This document shows, one piece after another, positions 61,843-64,000 of a DNA stretch of 64,000 nucleotides (positions within the stretch are counted from its first letter, which is position 1; every line of letters begins with the position of its first letter). The position numbers and the translations under genes were made by a program. The notes beneath the pieces were generated by a model, which searched no databases, was not told where the DNA came from, and saw only the letters and a list, made by a program, of their open reading frames with translations. Source of the DNA: an uncultured Commensalibacter sp. (GTDB lineage: Bacteria; Pseudomonadota; Alphaproteobacteria; Acetobacterales; Acetobacteraceae); NCBI GenBank assembly GCA_945266285.1, contig CALYOP010000002.1:62001-126000 (forward strand), in the 5' to 3' direction.

Positions 61843-64000
61843 ATGGCTAATAATCCTCTACAAGAACTTGAAAAATACGGTCAATCACCTTGGCTTGACT
61901 TTATTCAACGTTCTTACACTGAAAATGGTAGTCTTAAAAAACTGGTTGATGAAGATGGTTTAAAAGGCGTTACTTCTAACCCTTCCATCTTCGAAAAAGC
62001 AATGGGCCATGGCTCCGATTACGATAGCCAGTTCAAAGCACTGACTTCAGGAAGCATCCTTGATGTTTTCAATCTTTATGAGACGATGGCGATTGATGAC
62101 ATTAAAGCTGCATGTGCGGTATTAATGCCTGTTTGGGAAAAAACCAAAGGCTTGGACGGCTATGTCAGCTTGGAAGTTTCTCCCTATATCGCTATGGACG
62201 GAAAAGCAACCATCGAAGAAGCAAGACGCTTGTGGAAAACCGTCAATCAGAAAAACCTGATGATCAAAATCCCAGCAACAGCACCTTGTATTCCAGCCAT
62301 CGAAACCGCAATCAGCGAAGGCATTAATGTTAATGTCACCTTGCTCTTCTCTTTAGATTATTACAAACAAGTCCTCGAAGCTTACATCAAAGGTCTGGGA
62401 AAACATCTCCAGGCAGGAAGACATATTGCTCATATCGCCAGTGTCGCTTCTTTCTTCGTCAGCCGTATTGATACAGCCATAGACAAAGAAATCGATGCAC
62501 GTATTGCTGCAAATGATAAAGATAGTGACGCTTTAAAAGCAACACGTGGTAAAGTTGCTATCGCAAATGCGAAACTGGCTTATCAACATTATCTGGAAGT
62601 AACCAAAAGCGAACGCTGGAAGAAATTGGTCGCTGCTGGCGCTAATCCACAACGTCTGCTTTGGGCTAGCACAAGCTGCAAAGATAAAAGCTTCCCCGAT
62701 ACTATCTATGTCGATAACCTAATTGGCAAAGACACCGTTAACACCATCCCACCAGCGACTTTTGATGCTTTCCGTGATCATGGAACACCTGGTGAAACAT
62801 TAACCAAAGATGTCGAAGGTGCTAAAAAGGTTATGGCTGATGCTGAACGCCTTGGCCTCAACCTTAAAGCTGTTACCGATAAGCTCCTCAAAGATGGTGT
62901 CACCTCTTTCCAAAAAGCTTTCGATGACCTCCTCGGTTCCGTCGCCGATAAACAAATGGCTTTACAAGGTGATAAAGTCGTTCATATGGAACATCATCTT
63001 GATTCCGCTTTTGAAAAAGCAGTTCAAGAAGGCCTTGAGTCTTGGCGTTCTGAAGGTAAGGTCAGAGGCGTTTGGGCTCATGACACAGCCGTTTGGACCG
63101 GAAAAGATGAAAATAAATGGTTAGGTTGGCTAAACATTATTGATCAGCAAATTACCGATTTACCTCAATTTGAAACTTTCCAAAAAGAAGTTCAAGCTCG
63201 CGGTTTTACCGATATTCTTTTATTAGGAATGGGCGGTTCTAGCCTTGGTCCCGAAGTATTGGCAGAAGTATTTGGTCATCAACCTGGTTTCCCAAGATTG
63301 CATGTTCTTGACAGTACTGATCCTCAACAAGTTAAAACTTTTGAAAAAAAGGCAAACCCAGAAAAAACATTATATTTTGTTTCTTCTAAATCCGGTAGTA
63401 CCCTCGAACCTAACATCCTAAAAGCTTATTTTTACGAACAAGCGAAAAAGGTTTTGGGCGATAAAGTTGGTAGTCATTTTGTTGCGGTTACTGACCCTGG
63501 TTCTCATATGGAAGCGGTTGCCAAAAAAGATGGTTTTTGGAAAATCTTCTACGGTTTAAAAGAAATCGGTGGTCGTTATTCCGTTCTTTCTAACTTTGGC
63601 ATGGCACCTGCCGCCGCCGCAGGTTTACCGATGAAATCGCTGTTTGAATGTGCGCAGCGTATGGAAAAAGCTTGTATGGCTGGATCACCACCTTCGCATA
63701 ATCCTGGTGCCCTATTGGGAACGATTATGGGTGTAGGCGCCGCTAAATTTGGTCGTGATAAATTAACGATTGTTGCTTCTCCTGCGATACAGGCTTTGGG
63801 TGCGTGGCTGGAACAGTTAGTTGCGGAATCAACCGGTAAAATCGGCAAGGGAATTATTCCAATCGATGAAGAAACTTTTACGGATTCTACCCATTACGGC
63901 AAAGATCGTTTATTTATTTACTTGCGGTTAAATCATCATACCGATGCTGAACAAGAAAAGAAAATTGCCGCTCTAAAAGCAGCAAATCAGCCTGTAGTTA
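61843..64000 (+). CDS. Bifunctional transaldolase/glucose-6-phosphate isomerase, 3' end outside window
   Basis: The frame opens at ATG 61840 or ATG 61843 (AAGGTCTT upstream, better spaced for the second) and is still open at the window end after about 719 codons. Residues 1-370 are a transaldolase identical to the preceding stand-alone gene. After SVADKQ it continues into a phosphoglucose isomerase: FTDILLLGMGGSSLGPEVLAEVFG, TLYFVSSKSGSTLEPNI, GGRYSVLSNFGMAPAAAAGLP and LGAWLEQLVAESTGKIGKGIIPI. Acetic acid bacteria such as Gluconobacter carry this fusion (tal-pgi) next to tkt. The fusion links carbon rearrangement with re-entry of fructose 6-phosphate into glucose 6-phosphate. Confidence 0.92.
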   Translation, partial: MANNPLQELEKYGQSPWLDFIQRSYTENGSLKKLVDEDGLKGVTSNPSIFEKAMGHGSDYDSQFKALTSGSILDVFNLYETMAIDDIKAACAVLMPVWEKTKGLDGYVSLEVSPYIAMDGKATIEEARRLWKTVNQKNLMIKIPATAPCIPAIETAISEGINVNVTLLFSLDYYKQVLEAYIKGLGKHLQAGRHIAHIASVASFFVSRIDTAIDKEIDARIAANDKDSDALKATRGKVAIANAKLAYQHYLEVTKSERWKKLVAAGANPQRLLWASTSCKDKSFPDTIYVDNLIGKDTVNTIPPATFDAFRDHGTPGETLTKDVEGAKKVMADAERLGLNLKAVTDKLLKDGVTSFQKAFDDLLGSVADKQMALQGDKVVHMEHHLDSAFEKAVQEGLESWRSEGKVRGVWAHDTAVWTGKDENKWLGWLNIIDQQITDLPQFETFQKEVQARGFTDILLLGMGGSSLGPEVLAEVFGHQPGFPRLHVLDSTDPQQVKTFEKKANPEKTLYFVSSKSGSTLEPNILKAYFYEQAKKVLGDKVGSHFVAVTDPGSHMEAVAKKDGFWKIFYGLKEIGGRYSVLSNFGMAPAAAAGLPMKSLFECAQRMEKACMAGSPPSHNPGALLGTIMGVGAAKFGRDKLTIVASPAIQALGAWLEQLVAESTGKIGKGIIPIDEETFTDSTHYGKDRLFIYLRLNHHTDAEQEKKIAALKAANQPVV
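61865..62954 (+). repeat. Direct repeat, second copy (inside tal-pgi)
   Basis: Counterpart of 60620-61709. The match ends at the triplet ACA just before the fused gene continues into the isomerase domain. Confidence 0.9.

Noticed and set aside
1-64000. CRISPR arrays, tRNA and rRNA genes, prophage or intact insertion sequences
   Set aside because: I looked for regular short repeats with spacers, tRNA-like TTCGA arms and transposase or integrase motifs and found none that held up. A covariance-model scan would be needed to exclude small RNAs.

Overview
The window reads as chromosomal DNA of an acetic acid bacterium (Acetobacteraceae, Alphaproteobacteria) with low G+C and AT-rich intergenic gaps. 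The best guess is a Commensalibacter-like insect symbiont. This is inferred from gene content: a transaldolase fused to glucose-6-phosphate isomerase downstream of transketolase, a three-subunit membrane-bound FAD/cytochrome c polyol or sugar-acid dehydrogenase, an alphaproteobacterial split PntAA/PntAB/PntB, and a gluconate/pentose-phosphate set (pgl, rpiA, gntK). No rRNA, tRNA, CRISPR array, integrase or intact insertion sequence was seen.

Layout. 1-2.5 kb: end of a methyltransferase gene, then queE-queC-queD (7-deazaguanine synthesis). 2.7-5.6 kb: pntAA-pntAB-pntB. 5.7-8.2 kb: amino-acid racemase, a secreted unknown, a HAD phosphatase. 8.6-10.6 kb: pgl, rpiA, gntK. 10.7-17.0 kb: the phosphate regulon pstSCAB-phoU-phoB-phoR, leftward. 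17.0-20.6 kb: a decaying repeat array of small secreted-peptide genes, with copies of the pstS PhoB-box-like promoter, interrupted by a multi-pass membrane protein gene. 20.9-24.6 kb: dehydrogenase subunits S-L-C. 25.2-26.7 kb: a TPR/DUF2971 gene split by a frameshift. 27.0-27.9 kb: a LysE-type exporter behind a guanidine-II (mini-ykkC) riboswitch and the wreck of an SMR guanidinium exporter gene. 28.0-30.3 kb: SulP transporter and universal stress protein. 30.9-31.4 kb: ClbS/DfsB-like protein. 31.6-34.9 kb: ftrABCD iron uptake with a Fur-box-like site. 35.7-39.0 kb: metE and divergent metR. 39.0-45.0 kb: porin, dihydroorotate-dehydrogenase-like protein, sirtuin, PabB-PabC fusion. 45.2-46.9 kb: large orphan gene. 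47.3-51.0 kb: UDG-family protein and cysHDN. 51.3-58 kb: trhP, tonB, DUF2946 protein, copper receptor, hisC, ankyrin protein. 58.4-64 kb: tkt, tal and tal-pgi, the last running off the end.

How it fits together. Central metabolism is built around periplasmic oxidation plus cytoplasmic gluconate phosphorylation and the pentose phosphate pathway, with transhydrogenase balancing NADPH. Phosphate, iron, copper, sulfate and methionine acquisition modules are clustered.

The most unusual parts are four. (1) The PhoB-box/secreted-peptide repeat array next to pstS. (2) The orphaned guanidine-II riboswitch in front of an exporter-gene relic and lysE. (3) A 1,090-bp, almost base-perfect direct repeat that gives both a stand-alone transaldolase and the transaldolase half of tal-pgi. 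(4) The poly-A frameshift splitting the TPR-DUF2971 gene.
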